Assembly (NCBI RefSeq): GCF_014192115.1
Contig: NZ_JACHXL010000001.1
Span: forward strand, 836,788-900,787
Origin: Psychrobacter luti
GTDB lineage: Bacteria; Pseudomonadota; Gammaproteobacteria; Pseudomonadales; Moraxellaceae
Direction of reading: 5' to 3'
Length of the DNA stretch: 64,000 nucleotides
In this document: one piece after another, positions 18,784-28,952 of the stretch
Layout: every line of letters begins with the position of its first letter
Numbering within the stretch: the stretch's first letter is position 1
Position numbers and translations under genes: made by a program
The notes under the pieces: model-generated
What the model was told of the DNA's origin: nothing
The model's database searches: none
The model's input: only the letters and a program-made list of their open reading frames with translations

Positions 18784-21381
18784 TTAGCTCATTCTAAGCT
18801 TATCAAACGTTAGCTTATCATCAGCACCGACATCGACTTTGATGATATCACCAGCGACAAAATCACCCGCCAGCAGTTTCAAGGACAATGGGTTTTCAAT
18901 CTCTTGTTGGATAGCACGTTTTAGTGGACGCGCACCATACACAGGATCGTAACCAACTGCCACCAGCTTGTTCATCGCATCGGCTGATAGTTCGATATCG
19001 AGTTCACGCTCCTGCAAGCGCTGACGCAAGCGATCCAACTGAATCGCAGCAATACCAGACATCTGTGACATACCGAGCGGGTGGAATACTACAATTTCGT
19101 CGATACGGTTAACGAATTCAGGGCGGAAATGCTGTCCAACCGACTCCATCACCTCAGCTTTGATATCCTCATAGCTTTCGCCGACCATCTCTTGGATTTT
19201 ATGCGAACCCAAGTTACTGGTCATAATGATAACCGTGTTTTTAAAGTCTACGACGCGACCTTGCGAGTCCGTTAAGCGACCATCGTCCAATACTTGTAGC
19301 AAGATATTAAACACATCAGGATGTGCCTTTTCGACTTCATCAAACAAAATCACACTATAAGGCTTACGGCGTACAGCTTCAGTCAAAGCGCCACCTTCTT
19401 CATAGCCGACATACCCTGGAGGCGCACCTACCAAACGACTGACGTTATGCTTCTCCATATACTCACTCATGTCGATACGAACAATTGCATCTTCAGAATC
19501 GAATAGGAAGTTCGCCAATGATTTTGTCAGCTCAGTCTTACCGACCCCCGTTGGTCCTAAGAATAAAAACGAACCTGAAGGGCGATTCGGATCCGATAAG
19601 CCCGCACGACTACGGCGTACCGCATTGGCGACCGCCTCGACCGCTTCATCTTGACCGATGACGCGCTCATGGAGCTTTTCTTCCATCGCTATCATCTTGT
19701 CACGCTCGCCTTGCATCATTTTATTCACTGGAATACCAGTCGCAGCCGCCACGACCTCAGCGATTTCATGATCTGTAACTTTATTGCGCAGCAATTTTAC
19801 AGTGATTGGCTCGCCCGCTTGCTCTTTTTGCTCAGCCGAATCAATCTCGGCAATTTGTTTTTCGAGCTCAGGTATCACACCATATTGTAATCGAGACATC
19901 TCTGCATAATCGCCTTCTCGACTGGCTTTCTCTAACTGAATACGTGCTTTATCCAAGTTTTCTTTATGCTGTTTGCTCCCTTCAACTAACGCTTTTTCAG
20001 CCTGCCAAATCTCATTGAGATCCGCATACTCTTTTTCTAACTCTTCGATCTGACTGTCTAGTATTTTAAGCTCGGCTTGCGCGCCTGCATCCTCTTCATT
20101 TTTGAGCACTTCACGCTGCATTTTTAACTGAATACGGCGACTATCTAGCTTACCTAATGCTTCAGGTTTACTGTCCATCTCCATCCGCAAGCGACTGGCG
20201 GCTTCATCAATGAGATCAATCGCTTTATCTGGCAGTTTGCGGTCGGTAATATAACGATGGCTCATGCGCGCTGCCGCTATAATCGCGCTGTCTTGAATAA
20301 CGACACCATGATGCAGCTCATAACGATCTTTTAGACCACGCAAAATTGCAATGGTATCCTCAACTGTTGGTTCATCGACCAGCACCTTTTGGAAACGACG
20401 CTCAAGCGCGGCATCTTTTTCGATATACTGGCGATACTCATCTAAAGTCGTCGCACCAACGCAATGTAACTCACCACGTGCTAGCGCAGGTTTTAACATA
20501 TTACCAGCGTCCATCGCACCATCGGCTTTACCGGCACCGACTAAGGTATGTAGCTCATCTATAAATAGAATGATATTGCCTTCTTGCTTTGATAAGTCGC
20601 TGAGTACCGCTTTGAGGCGCTCTTCGAACTCACCACGGAATTTGGCACCCGCAATCAATGAGCCCAAATCTAACGACAATACTTCTTTATGGCGTAGACC
20701 TTCTGGCACATCACCACTGATAATTTTCTGTGCTAAGCCTTCAACAATAGCGGTTTTACCAACGCCCGGCTCACCGATAAGCACTGGATTATTTTTGGTA
20801 CGGCGCGATAGTACCTGAATGGTACGGCGAATCTCTTCGTCACGACCAATCACCGGATCAAGCTTACCAAGTTCCGCCTGTTCAGTTAAATTAATCGTAT
20901 ATTTATTCAGCGCATCACGCTGATCTTCGGCATTTTGATTGTCCACTGTGTCATCACCTCGCAATTGCTCAATCACGGCTTTTAAATTACTTGCGGTCAC
21001 GCCAGCACTTTCAAATATCTTTTTGGTTTCGCCTTGTTCAGCGAGCGCCAACATCACCCATTCAGTGGCGATAAAATCATCGCCTTCTTTTTGTGCTTGA
21101 CGATCTGCCAAGTTTAAGATTTTAACTGAATTGGGGTTTAAATTAACGTCGCCGGTTGGTTCGCTAATCGTCGCTTGATTATCAAGTGCTTTTGCCACGC
21201 CATTTTTTAACGCTGGAATGGACGCGCCCGCTTGCTGGCAGATAGATAAATTAGACTCATCTTGCAGCAGTACGGCAAGCAAATGCACAGGGTCAATACC
21301 TGTGTGGTCGCGCCCTAACGCCAAACTTTGCGCTTCTTGAATCGCAGATTGCAGTTTTTGGGTAAATTTCTCGAATCTCAT
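18784..21381 (-). CDS. clpB: Protein-disaggregating chaperone ClpB
   Basis: Hexameric AAA+ disaggregase that works with DnaK to rescue aggregated proteins after heat stress. The 865-residue protein has the full ClpB layout: N-terminal repeat domain (1-~145); first ATPase with Walker [10 protein letters not shown] and Walker [15 protein letters not shown]; the long coiled-coil M domain (about 405-525, e.g. [20 protein letters not shown]); and second ATPase with [10 protein letters not shown] and [11 protein letters not shown]. The start is fixed by AGAGGAAA before ATG. A sigma-32-like promoter lies about 100 bp upstream, so heat-shock control is expected. Confidence 0.97.
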   Translation of the reverse strand: MRFEKFTQKLQSAIQEAQSLALGRDHTGIDPVHLLAVLLQDESNLSICQQAGASIPALKNGVAKALDNQATISEPTGDVNLNPNSVKILNLADRQAQKEGDDFIATEWVMLALAEQGETKKIFESAGVTASNLKAVIEQLRGDDTVDNQNAEDQRDALNKYTINLTEQAELGKLDPVIGRDEEIRRTIQVLSRRTKNNPVLIGEPGVGKTAIVEGLAQKIISGDVPEGLRHKEVLSLDLGSLIAGAKFRGEFEERLKAVLSDLSKQEGNIILFIDELHTLVGAGKADGAMDAGNMLKPALARGELHCVGATTLDEYRQYIEKDAALERRFQKVLVDEPTVEDTIAILRGLKDRYELHHGVVIQDSAIIAAARMSHRYITDRKLPDKAIDLIDEAASRLRMEMDSKPEALGKLDSRRIQLKMQREVLKNEEDAGAQAELKILDSQIEELEKEYADLNEIWQAEKALVEGSKQHKENLDKARIQLEKASREGDYAEMSRLQYGVIPELEKQIAEIDSAEQKEQAGEPITVKLLRNKVTDHEIAEVVAAATGIPVNKMMQGERDKMIAMEEKLHERVIGQDEAVEAVANAVRRSRAGLSDPNRPSGSFLFLGPTGVGKTELTKSLANFLFDSEDAIVRIDMSEYMEKHNVSRLVGAPPGYVGYEEGGALTEAVRRKPYSVILFDEVEKAHPDVFNILLQVLDDGRLTDSQGRVVDFKNTVIIMTSNLGSHKIQEMVGESYEDIKAEVMESVGQHFRPEFVNRIDEIVVFHPLGMSQMSGIAAIQLDRLRQRLQERELDIELSADAMNKLVAVGYDPVYGARPLKRAIQQEIENPLSLKLLAGDFVAGDIIKVDVGADDKLTFDKLRMS

Positions 21382-21858
21382 ATTTGTTTCCTCTTATAAT
21401 TAATCATAGTTTATATCTGATAGTAGCTGCGGCTTTTTATAAGTATTAAGTTGCCGCAAGCTTTTCGTTGTTATCTATATCGGGTTTGTTAAGTAATATT
21501 TCAATATAAATTTAACTTTTATCAATAGTATTTAGTGGCTTGTGAGTGTCAGCTCCTTTCAACTAAGAAGCCAATGCAAAGCGCTAATATATCACCTTAT
21601 TAATATAAACCTTACTTATAACAATGATATTACGATAAAGTATTAATAGGCACATTTATGAGAGATTTCAAGGGAGTATAGAAAAGAAAAAATAAGAAGT
21701 TTTGAGTGTGTGCAAAAACAGACAGATGTCGTTTAGAGTACGACTAAAATAGCGGAAAACAGCAGGAAGTGGAATTTGTGAAATATCTATAAAAGTAGGA
21801 ATTACGTTAAATATGAGCTGAATAAAAGCCTGTTAACAAAAGCCTGTTAACAAAGGAT
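21382..21858. other. 477-bp intergenic region upstream of clpB
   Basis: No gene seen. It holds the clpB heat-shock promoter, and a hairpin in the clpB leader (TGCGGC at 21428-21433 with GCCGCA at 21453-21458, extended by flanking AGC/GCT with a bulge). There is also an exact 14-bp tandem repeat AAAAGCCTGTTAAC (21824-21837, 21838-21851) just beyond the end of the L,D-transpeptidase gene. The middle part is AT-rich and featureless. Confidence 0.7.
21477..21505 (-). promoter_or_regulatory. Sigma-32-type heat-shock promoter of clpB
   Basis: Read on the minus strand: TTGAAA (21504-21499), a 14-base spacer, then CCCGATAT (21484-21477). This matches the sigma-32 consensus CTTGAAA-N(11-16)-CCCCATNT at nearly every conserved base and lies about 95-125 bp before the clpB start codon. 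Confidence 0.75.
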
Positions 21859-22422
21859 TTATTCTACAATTTCGATCGGTGTGCCAATCTCTACAGCAGC
21901 CATGATTTCATCCATCTCATCATTAGTCACTGCGATACAACCATCCGTCCAGTCACGTTGCTGACTCACCGTTGCCAGATGTCCAAAACCATTTTTCTGC
22001 CCATGAATCATGATATCGCCGCCGGGACTAACGCCATGAGATTTGGCGCGGTCTTTATCTGTCGCATTGGGGTAGCTTACGTGAATAGAGCGGTAGAATT
22101 TGGATTTTTCATTTTTATAATCGAGTGTATAAGAACCTGTCGGCGTTCGCTTGTCGCCTTGTTGCTGCTTATGACCGATAGGACTGCCGCCTAAGGCAAT
22201 ATGATAGGATTTAATAACTTCATTATCACTAAGCAACTGCAGGGTGCGAGCGGATTTATCGACAAAGACTTTATCAATCATCATACTTTTCGGCATGGTT
22301 TGTTTATTCTCTGAAGTAGTCTCAGCAGCAATGACACTCGTACTGGTAATGATAGCGAGGCTAAGACCTATGACGATAAATAACCAATGTGAATATTTAC
22401 TATCTATATTGAAAAAAGACAT
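21859..22422 (-). CDS. L,D-transpeptidase family protein (YkuD domain)
   Basis: A 187-residue exported protein with an N-terminal hydrophobic signal (about 12-32, ending VIAAE). A YkuD catalytic domain follows with His140 (IMIHGQ) and the nucleophile Cys162 in DWTDGCIAVTNDEM. TPTGSYTLDYKN is a typical family stretch before the active site. Such enzymes cross-link peptidoglycan, attach proteins to it or, in the YafK/DpaA group, release attached lipoproteins; the short length and HG...DGCIAVTN layout resemble the YafK group, but I cannot decide which reaction it performs. Confidence 0.85.
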   Translation of the reverse strand: MSFFNIDSKYSHWLFIVIGLSLAIITSTSVIAAETTSENKQTMPKSMMIDKVFVDKSARTLQLLSDNEVIKSYHIALGGSPIGHKQQQGDKRTPTGSYTLDYKNEKSKFYRSIHVSYPNATDKDRAKSHGVSPGGDIMIHGQKNGFGHLATVSQQRDWTDGCIAVTNDEMDEIMAAVEIGTPIEIVE

Positions 22423-22554
22423 AGCTTTTGCTTCTTAATTTTATGCATTCATTGATAAAACCATCTTTGATAAGATAGCAAAAGACTATGTCAATTTGTA
22501 TACAAATTTTATGAATTAAACTTAAAGTCGTTGCAGTCAAAATTTAAAATCACC

Positions 22555-23334
22555 TTACACCATACGAATTGCACCATCTAAACGAATGACTTCACCATTC
22601 AAGTAGGCATTATCAATGATGTGCGTGACCAGTTTGGCGAACTCATTTGGAGTACCCAAACGTTTAGGATATGGTACTGCAGCCTCTAGTTGCTCACGCG
22701 CCTTCTCAGGCAGACTTTGCATCATCGGCGTGGCAAAAACGCCAGGCGCAATAGTCATCACTCGGATACCATGACGGGTCAGCTCACGTGCTAGCGGCAA
22801 CATCATGCCAACGACTCCAGCTTTAGATGAGGCGTAACTTGCTTGCCCTACTTGCCCATCAAAAGCAGCGATAGAAGCCGTATTAATGATAATTCCGTTG
22901 TCAGCATTGACTTCGGCGGGTGTGCTAGCAGCCACACGCTTAGCAATACTGGCCGCGACCAAACGCGCCACGTTAAAAGAGCCAACGAGGTTAATATTAA
23001 CCCCACGGCTAAAAGCATCAAGATCCGCTGGATTGTTTTCACGATCAAGTAGCTTTTGTACGACAGCGATACCTGCACAGTTAATAGAACCTTGCAAACC
23101 GCCGAATTCTTTTTCAGCCAACTCAACAGCTGCTTGCACCTCATCACCACTGGTCACATCACAACGTGCAAAGCGTACGTTGTCACCTAGCTCATTAACC
23201 AAAGCATGCCCAGTTGACTCGTTCAAATCAGCAATGACGACCTTGCCGCCTTGACTCACGATAGCGCGAACCACTGACTCACCCAAACCTGACGCACCGC
23301 CCGTAACCAAAAAGCTATGTTTTTCTATTTGCAT
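22555..23334 (-). CDS. SDR oxidoreductase, type-2 3-hydroxyacyl-CoA dehydrogenase-like
   Basis: Short-chain dehydrogenase of 259 residues. The NAD-binding motif is TGGASGLG (11-18), acidic Asp36 in VVIADL suggests NAD over NADP, and the catalytic triad is Ser154, Tyr167 and Lys171 (NTASIAAF, YASSKAG). The insertion after NCAGIAVV and the ending GEVIRLDGAIRMV are typical of bacterial relatives of human HSD17B10, which oxidise 3-hydroxyacyl-CoA in beta-oxidation or branched-chain catabolism. It lies 87 bp downstream of an acyl-CoA synthetase gene on the same strand, supporting acyl-CoA metabolism. AAAGGAATTGTT precedes the ATG. Confidence 0.85.
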   Translation of the reverse strand: MQIEKHSFLVTGGASGLGESVVRAIVSQGGKVVIADLNESTGHALVNELGDNVRFARCDVTSGDEVQAAVELAEKEFGGLQGSINCAGIAVVQKLLDRENNPADLDAFSRGVNINLVGSFNVARLVAASIAKRVAASTPAEVNADNGIIINTASIAAFDGQVGQASYASSKAGVVGMMLPLARELTRHGIRVMTIAPGVFATPMMQSLPEKAREQLEAAVPYPKRLGTPNEFAKLVTHIIDNAYLNGEVIRLDGAIRMV

Positions 23335-23421
23335 AACAATTCCTTTTATTGAAATTTTTACTGCTATCTTTATAAGCTAACTATTTTATTATCTTCAACT
23401 TCTATGAATGCTTCAACTCAT

Positions 23422-25116
23422 TTATGCCGCAGACAAACTACGCAGCAAAAAGCGCTGGATTTTACCGCTTGGCGTTTTTGGTAACGCATCGACAAATTCA
23501 ACTTCACGTGGATAAGCATGCGTCGATAGACGTCTGCGCACCAAGTCCTGAATCTCCTTGGCAATCTCGTCTGTCCCTTCAATACCGTCTTTTAGCACCA
23601 CATAAGACTTAATCGTATGACCGCGCACTTCATCTGGCACCCCAACTGCTGCAGATTCTGCGACTGCTTCATGTTCGAGCACGGCGTTTTCTACATCCGT
23701 AGGCCCTACGCGGTAGCCTGCCGTAATGATAATGTCATCATCACGTCCAGAAAACCAATAACTGCCATCGCTATGACGCTCGACCACATCGCCGGTCAAA
23801 TAATAATCATCAGTGAACGCATCTTTTTCATTCCAACTATAACCGCGGAAATAAAACGCGGGCGATTGGCTAACCACTACGGCAAGCTGCCCTTGTTCGC
23901 CATCAGGCAAGACTTGCATGTCATCATCTAGCACGACCAATGTGTGGCCGGGTAAAGCCATACCCATCGAGCCAACTGGGCATTCATGTGCTAATGCATG
24001 ATGTTCGCAGCAAGTCATACCCGTTTCGGTCTGCCCGTACTGATCGCAGACTTTACAATTTAAGTAGGTTTCAACCCAGTTGACGACTTCGGTATTTAAG
24101 GTTTCGCCTGCTGAATTCGCACAGCGTAACGATAGCTTGGCATTGGCGTCGTCGTGAGCACTTTCAAACACACCGCTTGATTTCATCATACGAAATGCCG
24201 TTGGTGAAGAAGCCAAATTGGTAATCTTATGACGGACCATAAAGTCGCGGGTATTGGCAGCATCAAAGCCCAATTCATTAAAATAGGTGGTGACGCCCAT
24301 CAGTAAGGGACCCGTAATCGCGTAATATAATCCATACGCCCAACCGGGATCGGCCATATTCCAGTAGTTGTCATCTTTGCGTAAGTCAATCGCATAACGC
24401 ATATACAGATAAAAAGCTGACAGAGCGCTTAATGGTACGCTAACGCCTTTTGATTTGCCTACCGTACCCGAGGTAAACATTTGCAAAAATGGCGCATCGG
24501 TATCCAGCAATACTGGCTCTAGCGTTTGCGGCTGCGTCGCCATCATTTGTGCATAGTTATCATCACCCCAGCTTTGCGCATCTACCTTACTACCAACCAA
24601 CACCATTTTGGTTTGCTTAGCCAAGTCGTTAAACTTGCCACGATTTTCTTGATTGGTAAAAACGACCTTGGTATTAGCTTTATCCATTCGATACTTAATC
24701 GAATCATAACCAAAGGCAGTAAACAGCGGTTGATAGACCGCGCCAATCCGCCAAGTGGCTAATACAATAGTGAGTAGTTCAGGGGTACGCGGTAGCATCG
24801 TTGCTACTTGGTCGCCCGCTTGCACGCCATAAGACAGTAATAAATTGGCAACCTGTGCACTTGCCTTGTCCAATTCAACAAAGCTCATACGCGTCACATT
24901 ACCCGCTGTATCTTCATGCACCAGTGCAATATTATCGCCGCGACCATCACGCACATGACGACCACAACACGCCATATAGGCATTTAGACGGTCATCTAAA
25001 TTTTCACCAAATATCTCTGTTAATAGCGCATTCATATCAAAATTATGATAGTAGTCGTTATAGCTTGTTATTGTATTGAGGGTATTTATTGCGACTTCTG
25101 TAGATGAGGTGTTCAT
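23422..25116 (-). CDS. Acyl-CoA synthetase (AMP-forming), acetyl/propionyl/medium-chain type
   Basis: Adenylate-forming enzyme of 564 residues that activates a carboxylic acid with ATP and joins it to CoA. Motifs: phosphate loop TSGTVGKSKG (215-224), the DQYGQTETG stretch, YLTGDVVERHSDGSYWFSGR and the catalytic Lys552 in TPSGKIQR. The N-terminal part resembles acetyl-CoA-synthetase-like enzymes rather than long-chain FadD. With the downstream SDR it probably forms a small operon for a short or branched acyl-CoA. ATG follows AAAGGATTAGCTT. Substrate chain length is not decidable. Confidence 0.88.
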   Translation of the reverse strand: MNTSSTEVAINTLNTITSYNDYYHNFDMNALLTEIFGENLDDRLNAYMACCGRHVRDGRGDNIALVHEDTAGNVTRMSFVELDKASAQVANLLLSYGVQAGDQVATMLPRTPELLTIVLATWRIGAVYQPLFTAFGYDSIKYRMDKANTKVVFTNQENRGKFNDLAKQTKMVLVGSKVDAQSWGDDNYAQMMATQPQTLEPVLLDTDAPFLQMFTSGTVGKSKGVSVPLSALSAFYLYMRYAIDLRKDDNYWNMADPGWAYGLYYAITGPLLMGVTTYFNELGFDAANTRDFMVRHKITNLASSPTAFRMMKSSGVFESAHDDANAKLSLRCANSAGETLNTEVVNWVETYLNCKVCDQYGQTETGMTCCEHHALAHECPVGSMGMALPGHTLVVLDDDMQVLPDGEQGQLAVVVSQSPAFYFRGYSWNEKDAFTDDYYLTGDVVERHSDGSYWFSGRDDDIIITAGYRVGPTDVENAVLEHEAVAESAAVGVPDEVRGHTIKSYVVLKDGIEGTDEIAKEIQDLVRRRLSTHAYPREVEFVDALPKTPSGKIQRFLLRSLSAA

Positions 25117-25319
25117 AAGCTAATCCTTTAGCAATCGAGGGTCACTGACGATATCAGCGATTTATCAGGAGTAAAACAGTCATATCCTATACACTGTTTT
25201 CTCTTATTGTTTGCACTTATTAAAATTCATATACTCTATTAGTAACGCATTTTTATATTTATTTCAATACATAACGTATCATTTTTAATTTTAATATATT
25301 TTTCTTATGGAAGATAAAC

Positions 25320-26479
25320 TTATTGTATTGCATTTAAAAATCCCAGTAATGCTTTCTCTTCACAGCTTTGATATTGCTTGGTACGTCCGCGACACGCTTG
25401 TTTATAAGGTTCAAAAAATTGTCCTGCTAGAAAACGCTCGATAATAATAGGATTGATATAAGATGCTCGACAGACAGCAGGTGTATTGCCCAATTCCTCC
25501 GCCACCGCTTTGACCATAGCAGTCACCAGCTGTTGACGCTCATCGCTATTCGGTTCACTGATTAGTACTATTTGACCTTTGGAGGTTTGCAGCTCATCGT
25601 ATAAATGACTGTTTGCAGCTCATCGTATAAATGACTGGCTGCAAGAACACTTGCCATCCAAGTGCGAAAGTCCTTTGCGCTATATAAATTGCCGCTATAC
25701 CTCTTGCTCTCACAGTCATGACCGCAAGTATGTGTGCGTAGATAGTCATTGATATCGCTACTATCGACAATTTGCTTGTCGCCATTGTCATCCAAATATT
25801 TGAAAACCTGATAACCAGGCAACTCACTACATGCCTGCACAATATCAATTAAACGCTCGTCTTGTAATTCAATATGATGCTCTTTGGCACTTTTCCCGAC
25901 AAAATCAAATGCCAGCCCATTGTCTGTTTCGCTTACGTGCTTGCTGCGTAAGGTACTCAGGCCATAGCTTTTATTCATCTTCGCATAGCGGCTATTACCG
26001 ATACGGATTAAAGTCGTCTCAAGCAACTTGACCACTGCTGCTAGTACATTAGCACGTGATAGCAGCGTGGCTTCTAAGTCTCTTTCGACTTGCGCACGTA
26101 GGTTTGGCAATGCCTCCGCAAAACCTATCATGGCATCGAACTTGGCTTGATCACGTACGCGATCCCACTCGGGATGATACAAGTACTGTTTACGAGCTTT
26201 GTCATCACGCCCCGTTGATTGCAGATGCCCTTTTTCATCTTGGCATATCCAAACCTCTGACCACATCGGCGGTATCACCAACGCATCAAAACGCTGGCGC
26301 AAGGCTTTATCTTTGACCGTTTTGCCAGTAGCGTCTCGATAAGTAAAGCCGCGACCCCAACGCCTGCGCGTAAACCCAGGCTCATCGTCGCTAACGTAGC
26401 GTAAGTTGGCCAAGCCAGCCAAATGCTCATAATCATGGCGCACATCTTGCGTATCTGTCTGTTGCTCTAGCTTCGCCAT
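25320..26479 (-). pseudogene. DNA topoisomerase IB, frameshifted by a 26-bp tandem duplication
   Basis: Poxvirus-type topoisomerase IB relaxes supercoils through a tyrosyl-DNA intermediate. The first part (303 codons) reads from MAKLEQQTDTQ through GRGFTYRDATGK, IRIGNSRYAKMNKSYGLSTLR and FRTWMASVLAASHLYDELQT, then runs into a stop at 25568. The rest (VTAMVKAVAEELGNTPAVCRASYINP), including the nucleophilic tyrosine in SYINP, is in another frame. The break coincides with an exact 26-bp tandem duplication (25586-25637). Deleting one copy restores a single 377-codon frame reading ASHLYDELQTSKGQIVLI across the junction. As written, the product lacks the catalytic tyrosine and is inactive. Confidence 0.92.
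25586..25637. repeat. Exact 26-bp tandem duplication inside the topoisomerase IB gene
   Basis: Bases 25586-25611 and 25612-25637 are identical (start TTTGCAGCTCATCG, end ATGACTG). The unit length is not a multiple of three, so the second copy shifts the reading frame. No other disruption of the gene is seen. Confidence 0.97.
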
Positions 26480-26659
26480 AACACATACTCGATTGATAAA
26501 ATAGTCGTTTTAGCATAATCAATTGCGATTGTCTTTGCTGTTTATTTGCCACGAGCAAAGTGTAATCGATATGTAAGAAACACTTTTTAAAAGGTTCTAA
26601 ATATTCAGCTTTTGAGCCATAATTCGATAACAACCATAACTTAAGTTAAATAAAATATA

Positions 26660-27112
26660 ATGAAAAATACCTCTATAAAAATAACCCCATTATCTAAAGC
26701 TAATTACGACTCTTGGTTAAATTTGTGGCAGCGCTATCTAGCATTTTATGAGACCAGTTTGCCACTGAGTACGACTAACACAACATGGCGCAAACTGCTT
26801 GATAGCAATGTGCCGATTTATGGCTTTGGTGCTTGGCAAAACGACACGTTGGTAGGTATCACGCATGTGGTAATACATCCTAATACTTGGAATACGACAG
26901 AGTGTTGTTACTTAGAGGATTTATACGTGGCTGAATCTGTGCGAGGGCACGGTGTAGGACGAGCATTGATTGAGTATGTCTATGAGTTTGCCCGCCAACA
27001 AAACTGCAATCGTGTTTATTGGACAACTCAAGAAGGAAATACCACCGCGCGCAAACTCTACGATGCAATTGCTACCCAAACTGATATGGTGCAATATCGT
27101 AAAAACTTATGA
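26660..27112 (+). CDS. GNAT family N-acetyltransferase
   Basis: A 150-residue GCN5-type acetyltransferase that moves an acetyl group from acetyl-CoA to an amine. The core is complete: YLEDLYVAESVRGHGVGRALI, with the acetyl-CoA pyrophosphate loop RGHGVGR at 95-101, then VYWTTQEGNTTARKLYDAI, the usual beta5/alpha4 region with Asn and Tyr. It diverges from the broken topoisomerase gene. The acceptor is unknown. Confidence 0.85.
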   Translation: MKNTSIKITPLSKANYDSWLNLWQRYLAFYETSLPLSTTNTTWRKLLDSNVPIYGFGAWQNDTLVGITHVVIHPNTWNTTECCYLEDLYVAESVRGHGVGRALIEYVYEFARQQNCNRVYWTTQEGNTTARKLYDAIATQTDMVQYRKNL

Positions 27113-27189
27113 CTTTGATTGTCTCTATATTGGTTCTATGTTGCCAGTCTACTATTTTTTAAATTTATGCAAAATAAGACGCACAAAAA

Positions 27190-27216
27190 AACGCCAAGCG
27201 TTAAACACTTGGCGTT
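27190..27216. terminator. Bidirectional terminator between GNAT and ppnP
   Basis: AACGCCAAG and CTTGGCGTT pair perfectly. On the minus strand the hairpin is followed by a run of T (complement of the A-run at 27185-27190), so it mainly ends ppnP, and it can also end the convergent acetyltransferase transcript. Confidence 0.8.
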
Positions 27217-27244
27217 AATTCTTATACTACTAATCTAAAAACGA

Positions 27245-27529
27245 TTATTTACCATACACACATAAATAAGCGGTTTCAACGGCTACCTTTACTTGAAACT
27301 TCTGATTGGCCTCAACGGTAAATTGCTCACCCGCATTAAAGGTTTGCCACTCATTGCTTTCTGGTAGCTTCACTGTCAATGCACCACTTACCACACTCAT
27401 GGTTTCAAATTCGCTGGTACCAAATTCATATTCACCAATCTCCATTACCCCAACGGTAGCAGGCTTAGTCGCTGTTTGAAAAGCAATAGAGGTAACTTTA
27501 TCATCAAAATAGTTATTAACGCTTGGCAT
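27245..27529 (-). CDS. ppnP: Pyrimidine/purine nucleoside phosphorylase PpnP
   Basis: A 94-residue single cupin-fold protein, the usual length for the PpnP/YaiE (formerly DUF1255) family, which phosphorolyses several nucleosides to bases and ribose-1-phosphate. Characteristic stretches are [14 protein letters not shown] near the start, the [15 protein letters not shown] segment and the ending [16 protein letters not shown] follows AAGGAAAATT. It is flanked by a terminator on one side and a 211-bp intergenic region with a long inverted repeat on the other, so it is probably monocistronic. Confidence 0.9.
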   Translation of the reverse strand: MPSVNNYFDDKVTSIAFQTATKPATVGVMEIGEYEFGTSEFETMSVVSGALTVKLPESNEWQTFNAGEQFTVEANQKFQVKVAVETAYLCVYGK

Positions 27530-27604
27530 AATTTTCCTTAATTTGTTTGGTTTAAAATTTGATTAGTGATTAAATATGAGCAATAGCCTATCTATAACAG
27601 TATG

Positions 27605-27678
27605 GCGATTTAATAAATAACACTCGACTCCGTTGTTCGTAAACTCTCAAAGTCGCTCGTTTATCTTTATTAAATCGC
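27605..27678. repeat. Long imperfect inverted repeat between prfB and ppnP
   Basis: GCGATTTAATAAA (27605-27617) pairs perfectly with TTTATTAAATCGC (27666-27678), and inside it CGACT (27625-27629) pairs with AGTCG (27651-27655). The arms carry no T-run typical of a terminator. It lies in the gap downstream of prfB. Confidence 0.6.
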
Positions 27679-27740
27679 ATTTCAAAATGCTATCTGTCGC
27701 ACTTTTACGGATAGCTGTCGATAGTCTTTATCGTCTAAAT

Positions 27741-28836
27741 TTACAATCCCGCTTTTAGGCTTGCTTCGATAAATTGATCGAGGTCGCCGTCTAGCACCGC
27801 GCCAGTATTAAAGGTTTCAACGCCAGTGCGCAAGTCTTTGATACGCGAGTCATCGAGTACGTAAGAGCGAATTTGGCTGCCCCAACCGACATCAGATTTA
27901 CCATCTTCAACTGCTTGTTGCGACTCCATGCGTTTTTGCATCTCAAGCTCATAAAGCTTGGCGCGTAACAACTTCATCGCTGTGGCCTTATTACCATGTT
28001 GGCTACGCTCGTTTTGACAAGTGACCACAACGCCACTTGGCTCGTGGGTGATACGTACGGCAGAATCGGTGGTATTGACGTGCTGACCACCTGCACCAGA
28101 TGAGCGATAAGTATCAATACGCAAATCCGCTGGATTGATATCAATCTCGATATTATCATCAATTTCAGGCGAGACAAAAACGGCGGCGAATGAGGTATGA
28201 CGACCGTTATTGCTATCAAAAGGTGACTTACGTACTAAGCGATGCACACCAATTTCGGTACGTAACCAACCAAACGCATAATCACCTTTAATCTCAATGG
28301 TTGCTGATTTAATACCAGCGACGCTACCTGACGATACTTCAATGACGTCAACTTTAAAACCATGAGACTCTGCCCAGCGCGTATACATCCGCAGCAGCAT
28401 TTCAGCCCAATCTTGCGCTTCCGTGCCGCCACTACCCGACTGGATATCCAAGTAGCAATTATTTGGATCCATCTCGCCACTAAACATACGACGAAACTCT
28501 AAATCAGCAACGCGTTTCTCTGCATTATCGAGCTCTGCTTGGACATCAGCAAGCAAGGATTCGTCTTCTGCTTCTACCGCCAGATCAAGCATAGCAGCCG
28601 CATCTTCTAAAGTCGTTTCAAGCGAAACCACCACATCAATGACGCCATCAAGCTGGCTTTTTTCTTTATTAATCTTGGTCGCGCGCTCTGGATCATTCCA
28701 TAACTCAGGATTTTCCAACTCTAAATTGACTTCCTCTAAGCGTTCTTGCTTACCATCGAAGTCAAAGATACCTCCGAAGGTCCTGTCCACGCTCGGATAA
28801 GTCTTTGATACGTTCTTGATACGGATTGATTTCCAT
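27741..28836 (-). CDS. prfB: Peptide chain release factor 2 with programmed +1 frameshift
   Basis: Recognises UGA and UAA stop codons and releases the finished protein. Translation starts at the ATG at 28836 (after AGGAAACCTT) and reads [20 protein letters not shown] up to codon 24 (CTT), where an in-frame TGA at 28764-28762 blocks it. The sequence GGAGGTATCTTTGAC is the classic autoregulatory slip site: a Shine-Dalgarno-like GGAGG, then CTT TGA C. A +1 shift continues in the main frame as [12 protein letters not shown], giving 364 residues. The main frame has the GGQ hydrolysis motif ([10 protein letters not shown]) and the RF2-specific region with the SPF tripeptide (KSPFDSN). Regulation by RF2 level is expected. 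Confidence 0.96.
28761..28776 (-). promoter_or_regulatory. prfB +1 ribosomal frameshift site
   Basis: On the minus strand: GGAGG, TAT, then CTTTGAC with in-frame UGA. Spacing between the internal Shine-Dalgarno and the CTT slip codon is three bases, as in E. coli prfB. Confidence 0.95.
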
Positions 28837-28952
28837 AAGGTTTCCTGTCTTTTTAAATAAATATCTCGCTGATATGGCGCTATTTTAAATGAGATTGACG
28901 CTAAATAGTTGGCTAATTAGTACTGCCTTTATATTAAATAGTTATAGACCAC

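Noticed and set aside
20351..20818. 155-codon open frame on the plus strand
   Set aside because: Antisense to clpB, which is complete and unmistakable on the minus strand.
21824..21851. 14-bp tandem repeat as a phage or element attachment site
   Set aside because: The copies are directly adjacent and no integrase or foreign genes lie nearby; simple slippage explains it.
25320..25526. Separate 68-codon gene after the topoisomerase gene
   Set aside because: It is the C-terminal part of topoisomerase IB (LGNTPAVCRASYINP) put out of frame by the 26-bp duplication, not an independent gene.
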